From positions 1 through 27,937 of the forward strand of contig NZ_CAMLIX010000033.1 in assembly GCF_946479975.1 (NCBI RefSeq): a stretch of DNA of 27,937 bases, given 5' to 3'. Under the pieces are notes generated by a model. The model was not told the origin of the DNA. It saw only the letters and a list, made by a program, of their open reading frames with translations, and made no database searches. The stretch's first letter is position 1, and every line of letters begins with the position of its first letter. Origin of the DNA: an uncultured Flavobacterium sp. (GTDB lineage Bacteria; Bacteroidota; Bacteroidia; Flavobacteriales; Flavobacteriaceae). Both the position numbers and the translations under genes were made by a program. Shown piece after piece: positions 9,856 through 17,490 of this stretch.

Positions 9856-10908
9856 ATGAGCGAGCCTTTAATGGTTTTAAAAAAACCTTCTTATCCTTTA
9901 ACACAATCACTTTTAAGTTATTTGGAGAGATACGAACGTATTTCTAAAGTTTCTGTGTTTTATGATGACTTGCTGCGTTTTTCGGGTTCAATAAATGTGT
10001 ATGATAAAAATGATACCGATACGCTTTGGATTCGCGTTTATTACAGTGAATTTGAGCGAAACGAAATTGATTTAAACCTAAAAAAAATATATTCTTTACT
10101 GCATTCTGATGGTAACAGCGAGATTATTCAGTTTCTAAATATTGATGCTATTGATTATTGTACTTTTGGAAATTCGAAACCATTTCGAATCAAAGTTCGA
10201 AACATTCTCAATGACAATTACGTTCATTTCTATATCAAAAAAGCAGATGCGTCTCGAATTTACGGTTTAGAATTGGAAGATATTTTGTCGCCAGATAAAA
10301 TCAATTTTTTGGTTTATAATGATACTTTAATCGAAGAACATATTATTGGAATTCCTGGTGATGTTTTTATGGATACTTTGCTTGACAATTGTTCTGAAAT
10401 GGAAAAAGCACAAATTGCAAAAGAGTTTGTGAAGTTTAATGAACGATGTATGATTCGTCTTTTGGGCGATATGAGAGCGTATAATTATGTCATTGTGCCA
10501 ATTCACGATTTTGATCAAGTAGTGTATAAAATTCGTCCGATTGATTTTGACCAGCAATGTTACGAAGGAAATTTTAAAGTTTATCGTCCGCAGTTTTTCA
10601 AAGAAAATTTTCCAATGATTCATTTGATAAAAGAAAAATTGGAAGAACGTTCGATTCTCCAATACAAAGATGAAGAAAGAGCGATTCTGGCAAAACGGAT
10701 CCATTCGGCAGAAAACAGAATTAAAAAGCTTTTGAATATCATGTGCCACGATACCATTTCGACTGAAGAACATCTCAACCAGCTTAAAATGGAATTGTAC
10801 AGATACACCAACGATATGAAATTTAAAAATGCCAAATCAATGGGGCATATCATGCACGCGGCATTTGAGTTTATTACGCGCAATTTTAAAAATACGAACT
10901 TAGTTTAA
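9856..10908 (+). CDS. Uncharacterised protein with protein-kinase-like motifs
   Basis: A 350-residue soluble protein that I do not recognise as a named family. It has no signal peptide or membrane segment. The middle of the protein has a kinase-like order of motifs: a possible nucleotide lysine in FYIKKAD (about 128-129), a hinge-like EEHIIGIPGD (160-169), a catalytic-loop-like GDMRAYNYVI (204-213, Asp205 and Asn210) and a metal-binding-like RPIDFDQQ (227-234, Asp230 and Asp232). The rest is charged and helical. The resemblance to aminoglycoside-phosphotransferase or HipA-type folds is inference from motif spacing only. It is a single gene, divergent from the ABC cluster and followed by a repeat array. 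Expression and protein reality are supported by length, codon usage and the -7 box. Confidence 0.72.
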   Translation: MSEPLMVLKKPSYPLTQSLLSYLERYERISKVSVFYDDLLRFSGSINVYDKNDTDTLWIRVYYSEFERNEIDLNLKKIYSLLHSDGNSEIIQFLNIDAIDYCTFGNSKPFRIKVRNILNDNYVHFYIKKADASRIYGLELEDILSPDKINFLVYNDTLIEEHIIGIPGDVFMDTLLDNCSEMEKAQIAKEFVKFNERCMIRLLGDMRAYNYVIVPIHDFDQVVYKIRPIDFDQQCYEGNFKVYRPQFFKENFPMIHLIKEKLEERSILQYKDEERAILAKRIHSAENRIKKLLNIMCHDTISTEEHLNQLKMELYRYTNDMKFKNAKSMGHIMHAAFEFITRNFKNTNLV

Positions 10909-10917
10909 ATGTTTTTT

Positions 10918-11132
10918 ACCATATAAGTGATATAAGTTCATTTAAAAAATAAAACGTATAAATTACTCTGAATAGTTTTAAAAAAAAATCACCATATAAG
11001 TAATATAAGTTCATTTAAAATAAAACGTATAAATTACTTTGAGTAATTAAAAAACAAAAAAAATACACCATATAAGTCATATAAGTTCATTCAGACAAAG
11101 CTTCTTAAATTAACTTATATGACTTATATGGT
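10918..11132. repeat. Three direct repeats (~73-76 bp period) plus one inverted copy
   Basis: A core beginning ACCATATAAGT recurs at 10918, 10991 and 11067 in the same orientation. The first two copies share a longer unit that includes the words TTCATTTAAA and AAAACGTATAAATTACT. A fourth copy is inverted: 11112-11132 is the exact reverse complement of 11067-11087 (21 bases, 24-base spacer). The inverted copy ends 16 bases before the lipoprotein ATG at 11149. No other gene lies in the 240-base gap 10909-11148. Resembles a REP-type dispersed element. Confidence 0.85.
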
Positions 11133-11148
11133 TCAAAAAAAAAATAAT

Positions 11149-12006
11149 ATGAAAAAGTCTTTATTAGTTATCTCTTCTATAGTTTTACTTGCTTGTCAGA
11201 AACAATCTGGTTCAGATCTGAGGGAACTTTATTCTCTTCCAAAAAAGTTAAAAGAAGTTTCGGGAATCGCTTATATTTCAGAAAACAATTTGATTTACAC
11301 TTTAGAAGACAGCGGGAATAAAAATGCCATTTATGCTATTGATTCTAAAGGTAAATTAGCAAAAACAATTACTGTTTCAAACGCAACAAATGTAGATTGG
11401 GAAGACATTACCAAAGATAAAGCAGGAAATATTTATATAGGTGATTTCGGAAATAATGATAACGAAAGAAAAGATTTATGCATTTATAAAGTTGCTAAAA
11501 ATCAGTTAAATAATGATTTGGCTAAAGCCGAATATAAAATCTCATTTTCTTATCCAGAACAAACTGAGTTTCCTCCAAAGAAAAAAGAAATGTTCTTTGA
11601 TGTAGAAGGCTTTTTTGAACAAAACGGCTACTTTTATCTTTTCACAAAAAACAGAAGTAAAGGTTTTGATGGAACTGCTTTTATCTACAAAATAAAAAAT
11701 GCTTTTGGAACTCAAAAAGCGGTAAAAATTGGCGAATTTAAAACCTGTAATAATTACAATCATTGCGTCTTGACGAGTGCTTCAATAAGTCCAGACGGAA
11801 AAAAAGTAGCTTTATTAAGTCATGATAAAGTGCTTTTGTTTAAAGGTTTTAGTGGAGATTTATTCCACAAAGGAACCCAAACCGAAATAAACCTGAACCA
11901 CTTTTCTCAAAAAGAAGCCATTGTTTTCAAAGACAATAACACTTTACTCATCGCCGACGAAAAAACAAATAAAATAGGAGGAAAGGTTTATGAATTTAAG
12001 CTTTGA
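11149..12006 (+). CDS. Lipoprotein with predicted beta-propeller, SdiA-regulated/YjiK-like
   Basis: The frame opens at 11119, but that ATG lies inside the inverted repeat. The ATG at 11149 starts a classic lipoprotein signal (MKKSLLVISSIVLLACQKQS) with lipobox LLAC and Cys16, giving 285 residues. The mature part has repeated blade-like motifs: KEVSGIAYISENNLIYTLEDSG, VDWEDITKDKAGNIYIGDFGNN, VLTSASISPDGKKVALLSHD, KEAIVFKDNNTLLIADE. This pattern of repeated strands with aromatic and acidic turns resembles YjiK/SdiA-regulated and other propeller proteins. A role as a periplasmic or surface lipid-anchored binding protein or esterase is inference, and no catalytic set is evident. The gene is monocistronic and flanked by palindromic repeats on both sides. 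Confidence 0.82.
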   Translation: MKKSLLVISSIVLLACQKQSGSDLRELYSLPKKLKEVSGIAYISENNLIYTLEDSGNKNAIYAIDSKGKLAKTITVSNATNVDWEDITKDKAGNIYIGDFGNNDNERKDLCIYKVAKNQLNNDLAKAEYKISFSYPEQTEFPPKKKEMFFDVEGFFEQNGYFYLFTKNRSKGFDGTAFIYKIKNAFGTQKAVKIGEFKTCNNYNHCVLTSASISPDGKKVALLSHDKVLLFKGFSGDLFHKGTQTEINLNHFSQKEAIVFKDNNTLLIADEKTNKIGGKVYEFKL

Positions 12007-12010
12007 TTTG

Positions 12011-12239
12011 AGGTTCTAAGGTACTGAGATACTAAGCTTCTAAGTTTACAAACAAGGTCAAATAAGTTAGCCACGAATTCACGAATTTAATTAAAATAAT
12101 TCGTGAATTCGTGGCTATTATTTTTACTAATTGCATGAACTGAAATCTTCTAGTTTACATCGCATAAAAATTAGTGAAATTTGTGGAATTCGTGGCTAAA
12201 AAAACTTAGAAGCCTAGCATCTCAGCACCTTAGCACCTT
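12011..12239. repeat. Nested inverted repeats: 37-bp imperfect outer arms around a perfect 20-bp hairpin
   Basis: Outer arms at 12011-12047 and 12202-12239 are imperfect reverse complements built from a TCTAAG/CTGAGAT word pattern. Inside, 12068-12087 and 12098-12117 pair perfectly (20 bp, 10-base loop), starting TAGCCACGAATTC. A partial extra copy of the inner arm (GGAATTCGTGGCTA) occurs at 12184-12197. The element fills nearly all of the 236-base gap between two convergent genes, and I see no gene in it. It could also terminate both transcripts. Confidence 0.85.
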
Positions 12240-12242
12240 TCC

Positions 12243-15200
12243 CTAAAAACTATAAGCCGCTCCAAAAATCACCCTTCCAATTTCGTCTGGAGATTTAAAA
12301 TAAGAGATTCTGGCCGTTAAAACATTAATTGCATTTAACCAAAGTCCGCCACCGTAATCGTGATGCCATTTTTTAGAATCTTCTCCATCAAGCCAGATTC
12401 TTCCGTAATCGAAACCACCAAGGATTCCATATGTAAATGGAGCAATTGTTTTTCTAATTTTCCCAAGGCTTAAACGCAAATCTGAACTTTGAGAGAAATA
12501 TGAATTTCCTAGGAAACGTTCGTTTCTAAAACCACGTAAATCGGTATCGCCACCTAAAGAAGCACCTTGATAGAATTCGTATTTATTGTTTAAAATTGTT
12601 TTTCCTTTAAAATAAGTCGCAAGAACTAACTTTCCGTTTTTGTCAATGCGATGTGTAAATCCTAAAATACTTTCAAGAGTTGGGAAATTTTTACTCGTTT
12701 CATCTAGGTTTGCTGTCCACATTCCTGAAATCATAAAGTACATTCCCAAAGTTGGTTTGGCAGCAAAATCAGAATTTTTGAAAAGATATTTCACTTTCAA
12801 ACTTCCATAATTCTGACTGTTGAATACATCAGGATTTACAATATTTGGCGTATCAATAAATCTATTACTTGTTTCTTCGACCGTCATTCTCTGGAAAATT
12901 GGCTGAATGCTGAATTCGCTTCCATATCTTCCAACGTGTCTAACAGCACCAGAAGCATTAAATTTTCTGATACGAACACGATTAAAATCCATGCTGAGAT
13001 CATCATTATATTTAGATTCATTTCCGTAGCCAAAATAATTCATGGCAAAATTTGGAGTGGTATAAAGTGATTCAACATCAATAACCCATCTTCCAAGTAA
13101 TCCAGGGAAATGTGCTGCATAATTAAATTCTAAACCGCCGGTAGCAAAATAGTAAAAGGCATTAAAAATATGTCTCTGCGTGTACGGATTTTGTTTAAAA
13201 TTATTTACTGTATAATTTAAATTGATTCCCACTTTTACGCCATCATCAGGATTGAAACCAATATTTGGAAGCCCCGAAACTACATTGTATTTAGGTCTTT
13301 CATAATTATAAGTGTTCACATCGTAATCATCTGTAAGCTGCGTCTGCGTTTTAGAATCTAAGTTATAAGTGTTCTCTTTTGATTTAAAATCATAAACAAT
13401 AACTTTTTTTCCGTTTTCGATATTGTAAGTGTCATTGTTCTGACCGCCAATTAAACGAATTTTAATTCTCGATTTTTTATCTCCTTTTACTTCAAAAATA
13501 TCATTGTCGTCTAAACCATAAATCCATAAATTTTTGGTTTTTGCATCGGTAACTGTTTTGGTATACAGCAATTCGTCGCCTTCTTTCTTTGCTCTGAAAA
13601 CCTGAATCTCAATACTTTTTCGTGCATTATGATTCAAAACAAACTTGTCTTTTTTGTCAGTTCCTGCAATCATTACCGTTCTGCTTAAAACATCAGCATA
13701 AATAGCAGCATATTTTTGAAGTTCTTTTTTTCTGTTTTTTAATTTGCGAATGATTTCCTGAACAGTTTCATCTTGAACTTCTTTCGGCATATTTTTAAAA
13801 GAATTTTCAATATCCTTGTCCGATAAATTGTCCTGAATATATTTTGCCTGCTCGATCCAGTCTTTTTGATCTGACGTTTTTAAGAAAGCCAAATCTTGCG
13901 GATAAGGTTCTCTGCTCAGCCATTTTACATTGCCAATTTTATCCTTAAAAGTTCTCATGTGACGCAATGCCGGAATATTCATTAAAATAGAAAGCAAAGC
14001 ACCATCATATTTTACAAAAGCTTGATCTCTGTCTCGCGGAATTGGTTTATAGATTACTTTTCCATCTTTTTTATATTCAGCCCAACGCCATTGATCGCTG
14101 TGTCTGTCCCAATCGCCAATTAAAATATCAAACAAACGCGCTTTTATATATTCTTTTTCATCAACCGAATATTTTTCATCTTTGTGCATGTTCAGTATCA
14201 CATCATCGGTACCAATGATATTACTTGGATGTCCAAAGTTTTTTCCATCTAAATGATTATCAGCAGGTCTTTCTTCAATCATGTACAATTGATCTCCAAA
14301 ACCAGCATTAAATTCGCCTAAACCATTCTGCCTCGGAATATAATATAAAAGCGGATTCGTATGCAGTAATCCAATTTTATTCGACATTCCATCAATTGCA
14401 TACGGCGCGTAAGGGTGCGAAGTGGTGTAAAAGTCAAACAAGAAACTTTCGGCGTATGTATCTTCAAATTCATTTACCACATATTGATCTTTAAAAGCAA
14501 CCGACTGTAAAAATACAGTGGCACTTTTTTTCATGCCTCGCAGTACATATTCGCGACCTTTTGGATCCAGCATTCTTAAAGAAACAGATTGATGACCGCC
14601 GCCTTCGCGAATGGGTTTTAAACCACCTTTTAAAGTATCAAGAGTTGCTACAGTGGCTTCAATTGGCATACTGTAATATTTTCTATAATGTTGCCCGAAT
14701 AAAAATCTATGAAAAGCACTTTTATCTGTCATTTTATTTGAATAGATAGAAGTTGTAATTTTTGATGGAAATTTTTTCGGAAGATCTGAAGCCCAGTTAA
14801 TTTCTTTAGCTTTTATGATTTCACGTTCAAAAAGTAATTTTTCTTTATTATTGTCATTTCCATAAAATGAAACCTTAGCGTCGCCACTTTTAAACAAAGT
14901 CAAAGTTGCATAACCATTGCCTCCGTACGAAAAGTCATTTTCGTGTACAGCTCTTGCAGCTTCAGATTTAGATCCGGCACCACTGATAATTTGCTGAATA
15001 TTTTCGTTGCTGATAAACTGCAAGTTATGATCATGACCAGAAACAACAATTACATTTTTCTGCTTTTGCAAAAGTGTTTTTATTCGCTTGGCGTAAATCG
15101 TATATTGTTTATTCTGAATATCCTGTGGACTTACACCAGATGTTTTTCGGAGTAAATTAATAAAGGAACCAATTATCGGAAGCGGAATTTTTTTCTCCAG

Positions 15201-15974
15201 CGGGAATAATTGTTTTTCTAATGAAAATTGTCCGCCGTGAGTTCCGTTGCTTAATAAAGGATGATGTATTGCAAGAATAACGGTTTTTTCTTGATTTTTG
15301 TTTAAAATACTTTCTAGTTCTTCAAAAAAATCTTCTCTGCTTTTAATCTCACAATTATCGTTAATCGTTGGATGATTGTCCCAATCTTCTAGAAACCATT
15401 CACTATCAATAGTGATCAACGTCGTTATACTATCAATTTTTACATCTTCTATAGGACAAGATTTTCTAGGCATAAAAGCCTTTTTGTCATTTAAATGTTT
15501 GGTTACAAAATCGGCCTGTAATTCCAGTCCTTTTATACCGCTGTACCAATCGTGGTTTCCAGGAATAAAAATGGTTTTTCCTCTGTAGCCATCTGCCAAT
15601 TTTAACTGATTGGAGAGTTTTGTTTCCGCTAGAGCCTTGTCTTCAGCATTTTTATCGCTCGGAAAACCTTTAGGATAAATATTATCTCCCAAAAATAGCA
15701 ATGTCGATTTTTTGCTGGCTTTTTTCAGCCTTTTGTGTAAAAGTTCCAGGGTGTGCTGGGCTTGTGTTTCATCAGCATTTCCAGCATCTCCAACAAGATA
15801 AAAAGTGTGGTCGACTTTTATGGTGTCTGTTGCGTTTTCATTTTCAATCGAACTTACATTTTTTCCGTATTGGGGCTTATGTGTAGCACAAGAATAAAAC
15901 AGAAAAAGTACCGTTAAAGCAATAGTTCCCGTTTTAATTTTTGCAATAAAATGATTATCCAAAAACAATTTCAT
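12243..15974 (-). CDS. Outer-membrane lipoprotein: calcineurin-like metallophosphatase + CotH-kinase-like region + Omp85/BamA-type barrel
   Basis: A 1243-residue protein with lipobox FYSC (Cys29). Residues ~55-385 are a metallophosphatase with the full metal set: GDAG (62-65), GDN (96-98), GNHD (139-142), AIHHP (235-239), GHDH (313-316). Residues ~425-760 form a separate region; GDWDRHSDQWRW (620-631) followed by KPIPRDRDQAF (643-653) resembles the catalytic and metal loops of CotH/Fam20-type atypical kinases. Residues ~780-870 look beta-rich. From about 890 to the end is an Omp85/surface-antigen-type beta-barrel (GGDTDLRGFRNERFLG motif, final Phe). Metallophosphatase-plus-barrel proteins occur in Bacteroidetes; the substrate is unknown. 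It is divergent from the HD-PycTM gene, with only 26 bases between the starts. A TATCTTTG box on the minus strand at 16045-16052 is a possible promoter. Confidence 0.87.
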   Translation of the reverse strand: MKLFLDNHFIAKIKTGTIALTVLFLFYSCATHKPQYGKNVSSIENENATDTIKVDHTFYLVGDAGNADETQAQHTLELLHKRLKKASKKSTLLFLGDNIYPKGFPSDKNAEDKALAETKLSNQLKLADGYRGKTIFIPGNHDWYSGIKGLELQADFVTKHLNDKKAFMPRKSCPIEDVKIDSITTLITIDSEWFLEDWDNHPTINDNCEIKSREDFFEELESILNKNQEKTVILAIHHPLLSNGTHGGQFSLEKQLFPLEKKIPLPIIGSFINLLRKTSGVSPQDIQNKQYTIYAKRIKTLLQKQKNVIVVSGHDHNLQFISNENIQQIISGAGSKSEAARAVHENDFSYGGNGYATLTLFKSGDAKVSFYGNDNNKEKLLFEREIIKAKEINWASDLPKKFPSKITTSIYSNKMTDKSAFHRFLFGQHYRKYYSMPIEATVATLDTLKGGLKPIREGGGHQSVSLRMLDPKGREYVLRGMKKSATVFLQSVAFKDQYVVNEFEDTYAESFLFDFYTTSHPYAPYAIDGMSNKIGLLHTNPLLYYIPRQNGLGEFNAGFGDQLYMIEERPADNHLDGKNFGHPSNIIGTDDVILNMHKDEKYSVDEKEYIKARLFDILIGDWDRHSDQWRWAEYKKDGKVIYKPIPRDRDQAFVKYDGALLSILMNIPALRHMRTFKDKIGNVKWLSREPYPQDLAFLKTSDQKDWIEQAKYIQDNLSDKDIENSFKNMPKEVQDETVQEIIRKLKNRKKELQKYAAIYADVLSRTVMIAGTDKKDKFVLNHNARKSIEIQVFRAKKEGDELLYTKTVTDAKTKNLWIYGLDDNDIFEVKGDKKSRIKIRLIGGQNNDTYNIENGKKVIVYDFKSKENTYNLDSKTQTQLTDDYDVNTYNYERPKYNVVSGLPNIGFNPDDGVKVGINLNYTVNNFKQNPYTQRHIFNAFYYFATGGLEFNYAAHFPGLLGRWVIDVESLYTTPNFAMNYFGYGNESKYNDDLSMDFNRVRIRKFNASGAVRHVGRYGSEFSIQPIFQRMTVEETSNRFIDTPNIVNPDVFNSQNYGSLKVKYLFKNSDFAAKPTLGMYFMISGMWTANLDETSKNFPTLESILGFTHRIDKNGKLVLATYFKGKTILNNKYEFYQGASLGGDTDLRGFRNERFLGNSYFSQSSDLRLSLGKIRKTIAPFTYGILGGFDYGRIWLDGEDSKKWHHDYGGGLWLNAINVLTARISYFKSPDEIGRVIFGAAYSF

Positions 15975-16000
15975 AATTTAGTGGTATAAAAATATTCTTT

Positions 16001-17179
16001 ATGAATTTAATAGAACAATCCGAAGATTTCGTTAGTAATTTACTCAAAGATAAACTTTCTAATTTATATTCTTACCATAATTTTAACCATACTTTCACAG
16101 TTGTAACTGCTGTAAAAGAGCTTTGCAAAAAAGAAGATGTAGAAGGTGATGACAAACAAGCGCTTTTAGTTGCGGCATGGTTTCACGATACTGGATACGT
16201 TGAAGGTTATGAAAATCATGAAAAACAGAGCACTAAAATTGCTGCAGATTTTTTACGTGAAAAAGGAAAATCAGAAGATTTTATAGCGCTAGTTTCTGGT
16301 TTAATTCTTGCAACTGTAAAAGAATATGAGCCGAAAACGCATTTAGAAAAAATTATTAAAGATGCAGATTATGCGCATTTAATGGGAGAAGAATACGTTA
16401 CAACCTGCGAACTACTGCGTTTAGAATTAAAAAATACTGGTATTGTAAGTTTTTCTAATTCAGAATGGACAAGAGAAAATTTAAATTTCCTTTTGAACAA
16501 ACATAGATTTTACACGGATTATGCTTTAAAAAAGTGGCAGCCTTTAAAAGAAAAAAATCTGCTTTTGATTCAGAAAAAAATAAACAAACAGGAATTGAAA
16601 GCGGCAACTGCAATTGAAGAAGAAAACAGAAAGAAAGATAAACAAGAAAAACCAGATCGCGGCATTGATACTTTATTTCGTGTAACGCTTGGAAATCATA
16701 CACGTTTAAGCGGTATTGCAGACAGCAAAGCCAATATTTTATTGTCGGTAAATGCGATTATTATTTCGATTGCATTGTCTTCGATTATTCCAAAATTGGA
16801 CAGTCCAAAAAATGCACATTTGGTTATTCCGACTTTTATAATGCTGATGTCGAGTGTAATTACCATTATTTTTGCAATTCTTTCTACAAGGCCAAAAGTA
16901 ACGTCAGGATTTTTTACGCGCGACGATGTTGAAGCTAAAAAGGTAAATTTAATGTTCTTCGGAAATTTCTATAAAATGCCTCTTGCAGATTACGATTGGG
17001 CAATGAATGAAATGATGAAAGACCGAGATTATCTCTATTCAACAATGATCAAAGATTTATATTATCTCGGATTGGTTTTACAGCGAAAATATAACTTACT
17101 CCGAATTGCCTACAATTTTTTCATGTTCGGACTTATTATAACGGTGATTTCGTTTGTAATTGCTTTTAAATCGATATAA
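16001..17179 (+). CDS. HD-domain phosphohydrolase fused to Pycsar-effector-type transmembrane domain
   Basis: The product has 392 residues. The N-terminal half is an HD domain: His30 in FNHTFTVV, the diagnostic pair His62-Asp63 in WFHDTGYVEGY, and Asp121/Asp123 in KDADYAHLMG. After a charged helical linker (~185-222), the C-terminal half begins RVTLGNHTRLSGIADSKAN and has three hydrophobic segments (~243-263, 275-295, 367-389). This matches the Pycsar system effector family (PycTM, DUF5706-like), in which membrane segments are thought to disrupt the membrane when a cyclic nucleotide binds. No pyrimidine cyclase or other nucleotide-signalling enzyme is in the window. The HD part may hydrolyse or sense a nucleotide (inference). 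The nearest neighbour, 26 bases away and divergent, is a metallophosphatase lipoprotein. Confidence 0.88.
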   Translation: MNLIEQSEDFVSNLLKDKLSNLYSYHNFNHTFTVVTAVKELCKKEDVEGDDKQALLVAAWFHDTGYVEGYENHEKQSTKIAADFLREKGKSEDFIALVSGLILATVKEYEPKTHLEKIIKDADYAHLMGEEYVTTCELLRLELKNTGIVSFSNSEWTRENLNFLLNKHRFYTDYALKKWQPLKEKNLLLIQKKINKQELKAATAIEEENRKKDKQEKPDRGIDTLFRVTLGNHTRLSGIADSKANILLSVNAIIISIALSSIIPKLDSPKNAHLVIPTFIMLMSSVITIIFAILSTRPKVTSGFFTRDDVEAKKVNLMFFGNFYKMPLADYDWAMNEMMKDRDYLYSTMIKDLYYLGLVLQRKYNLLRIAYNFFMFGLIITVISFVIAFKSI

Positions 17180-17458
17180 TTTTTAAACACATAGAAACAT
17201 AGATTTTTTTAAATTTTAAAGAGAATAAGAAAGAAACTAGTTTCTAACACATAGCTCAAAATACTTAAAGCTTTGTCAAAGCTTTTTTCAATTAATGAAC
17301 ATTATTTCAGAAAAAGTAATCTTGGCAACTTTGTCAAAGTTCTAAACTTTGACAAAGTTTTACGTATAAATTTGCAGACATACAGCTATGTTTGTTCAAA
17401 AAAAATGAAATGCCTTTTATGCGTTTTCAAAATCTATGTTTCTATGTGTTTAAAAATT
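17178..17458. repeat. MITE-like element: 30-bp perfect terminal inverted repeats with inner hairpins
   Basis: Bases 17178-17207 and 17429-17458 are exact reverse complements (30 bp, containing ACACATAGAAACATAG). Inside, 17327-17340 pairs perfectly with 17346-17359 (AACTTTGTCAAAGT, 5-base loop), and 17267-17285 holds a shorter palindrome AAAGCTTTGTCAAAGCTTT followed by T residues, a possible terminator for the HD-PycTM gene. The element fills the 300-base gap 17180-17479. A small open frame at 17273-17497 inside it is not credible as a gene. Confidence 0.85.
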
Positions 17459-17469
17459 GAACAAAAAAA

Positions 17470-17490
17470 AGCTCACTTTTTAAGTGAGCT
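17470..17490 (-). terminator. Intrinsic terminator overlapping the stop codon of the GAF gene
   Basis: On the minus strand a 9-bp perfect stem (AGCTCACTT/AAGTGAGCT) with a 3-base loop is followed by eight T. The stop codon at 17480-17482 lies in the loop and adjacent stem, so the last codons form the 5' arm of the hairpin. Confidence 0.88.

Noticed and set aside
10327..10883. Minus-strand open frames opposite the kinase-like gene
   Set aside because: Both are antisense to a well-formed gene and have Phe/His/Ile-rich, low-complexity composition typical of shadow frames.
10918..11132. Possible CRISPR array
   Set aside because: Only three direct copies, the spacers of copies one and two are themselves repeated, the last copy is inverted, and no cas gene is present.
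16001..17179. A complete Pycsar or CBASS defence operon
   Set aside because: No cyclase, ubiquitin-like, HORMA or other defence gene is next to the HD-PycTM gene, so only an effector-like fusion can be claimed.
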